Program-made: the position numbers and the translations under genes
Origin: Tectiglobus sp965224045
GTDB taxonomy: Bacteria > Pseudomonadota > Alphaproteobacteria > Rhizobiales > Hyphomicrobiaceae
Reading direction: 5' to 3'
DNA: 64,000 bases
Assembly: GCA_965224045.1 (NCBI GenBank)
Contig: CBDCYD010000016.1
Coordinates: 620,001-684,000 of the forward strand
Notes under the pieces: generated by a model
What the model saw: only the letters and a program-made list of their open reading frames with translations
Told to the model about the DNA's origin: nothing
Database searches by the model: none
Shown here: piece by piece, positions 63,158-64,000 of the stretch
How the letters are laid out: the number at the start of each line of letters is the position of its first letter
How positions within the stretch are numbered: the stretch's first letter is position 1

Positions 63158-64000
63158 ATGAAGGACAACGCATTCGTGGCTGAAAGCGTGCCAAACTCTG
63201 ATGTGAGGGCCGTTCCCGATACCGTCGAAACAACGATCACATTGCTGTCAGAAGGCGGCTACATCGCCGACGAGGCGACGGCGACGGCCGTGTTCTTGGC
63301 TCTCCAGCTGAAGCGCCCGCTGCTCCTCGAAGGCGACGCTGGTGTCGGCAAAACCGAGATCGCGAAGGTTCTGGCCGGGACGCTTGGGCGGCCGCTGGTG
63401 CGATTGCAGTGCTATGAAGGGCTTGACGCTGCGACGGCGCTTTATGAATGGAATTATCAGCGTCAGTTGTTGCACATCAGGATCGCGGAGACGGAAGGTC
63501 GAGACGCTTCGGCCGAGGCAATCGAACACGACATCTTTTCTTCGGACTATTTGTTGCGCCGGCCGTTGCTGCAGGCGCTCGAACTCAGTCAGTCCGGCAA
63601 AGCGCCGGTGCTGCTCATCGACGAACTTGACCGGGCGGATGAGCCGTTTGAGGCGTTTCTTCTGGAATTGCTCGGCGATTACCAGGTGACGATCCCGGAA
63701 CTCGGCACGATCAGGGCGACAGACCCGCCCATAACGATCCTGACGTCGAACCGCACTCGCGAGGTGCATGACGCGGTGCGGCGGCGCTGTTTTTATCATT
63801 GGATCGATTATCCGAGCGTGGAGCGCGAGCGCGCCATTCTCGCTCTGAAGGTGCCGCACGCGGGCGAGGAACTGAGCCGCCAGATCGTTGCCTTCGTGAC
63901 CAGCCTGCGAGGCGGCGATCTATATAAGAACCCCGGGATTGCCGAGTCGATTGCGTGGGCGGAGGCGCTGACCGTGCTCGGTGCGCTTGAACTCGATGCC
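63158..64000 (+). CDS. MoxR-type AAA+ ATPase (CoxD-like), 3' end cut by window
   Basis: 281 codons are visible and open to the edge. Walker A is GDAGVGKT at 59-66, Walker B is VLLIDELDRAD, and sensor-type ILTSNRTREVHDAVRRRC follows. It begins with MKDNAFVAES at ATG 63158, with a weak ribosome site. MoxR/CoxD ATPases mature the molybdenum site of CO-dehydrogenase-type enzymes, and the position right after the medium subunit fits this role. Confidence 0.93.
   Translation, partial: MKDNAFVAESVPNSDVRAVPDTVETTITLLSEGGYIADEATATAVFLALQLKRPLLLEGDAGVGKTEIAKVLAGTLGRPLVRLQCYEGLDAATALYEWNYQRQLLHIRIAETEGRDASAEAIEHDIFSSDYLLRRPLLQALELSQSGKAPVLLIDELDRADEPFEAFLLELLGDYQVTIPELGTIRATDPPITILTSNRTREVHDAVRRRCFYHWIDYPSVERERAILALKVPHAGEELSRQIVAFVTSLRGGDLYKNPGIAESIAWAEALTVLGALELDA

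Overview
The window reads as a GC-rich alphaproteobacterial chromosome. Signs are the purC-purS-purQ-purL, BolA and Grx4 neighbourhood, a DUF1476 (alphaproteobacterial ATPase zeta-type) gene, many ATGA-coupled starts and Cob-type cobalamin genes. The genus cannot be named from sequence alone. The first 1.6 kb is visibly more AT-rich, with a protein tail, low-quality small genes and a broken IS5-family transposase.

Layout. 1.6-14.6 kb: a cobalamin (B12) cluster in four transcription blocks: cobC-cobD (-); a small membrane gene, cbiX, cobH, cobL, cobI, cbiG-cobJ fusion, cobM (+); cbiD-cobK (-); cobA-cobB (+). CbiX, CbiG and CbiD without CobG, CobF or CobN point to the early-cobalt-insertion route. 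14.7-16.9 kb: a hypothetical gene, a strong palindromic element and a GT4 glycosyltransferase. 16.9-23.8 kb: an E1 alpha/beta 2-oxoacid dehydrogenase pair, an SDR, and a four-gene catabolic operon (lyase, amidohydrolase, enoyl-CoA hydratase, cupin). 24.1 kb: tRNA-Arg(TCG), followed by a 5'-truncated polymorphic toxin with its probable immunity gene, bracketed by paired hairpins. 26.6-42.1 kb: catabolic and transport genes (split UxaA/Suy-like dehydratase, LLM flavin monooxygenase, MFS, M24 peptidase-like, enolase superfamily, DapA family, 2OG-Fe oxygenase, MmgE/PrpD, ring-cleavage VOC dioxygenase, FAD hydroxylase, GNAT, serine hydrolase). 42.3-44.9 kb: GYD protein, a UGSC-family selenoprotein with an in-frame UGA, and its thioredoxin-like partner. 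45-49.4 kb: DUF2189 membrane protein, MBL-fold persulfide-dioxygenase-like enzyme, DUF1194 protein and a PqiA-like protein. 49.6-55.2 kb: grxD, bolA, purL, purQ, purS, purC, DUF1476. 55.3-64 kb: secreted hypotheticals, M20 peptidase, caspase-like protein, then a form II CO-dehydrogenase-type molybdenum hydroxylase (S-L-M order) followed by a MoxR ATPase cut by the window edge.

The most notable item is the selenoprotein at 42907-43422 (minus). Two conceptual fragments join across a UGA in the motif U-G-S-C, and a 7-bp stem with a 5-nt loop begins 11 nt after the UGA, as expected for a bacterial SECIS. Second in interest are the intergenic palindromes: a dispersed family at 3.65, 28.25 and 38.6-38.8 kb, and nested hairpin pairs flanking the toxin cassette beside tRNA-Arg.
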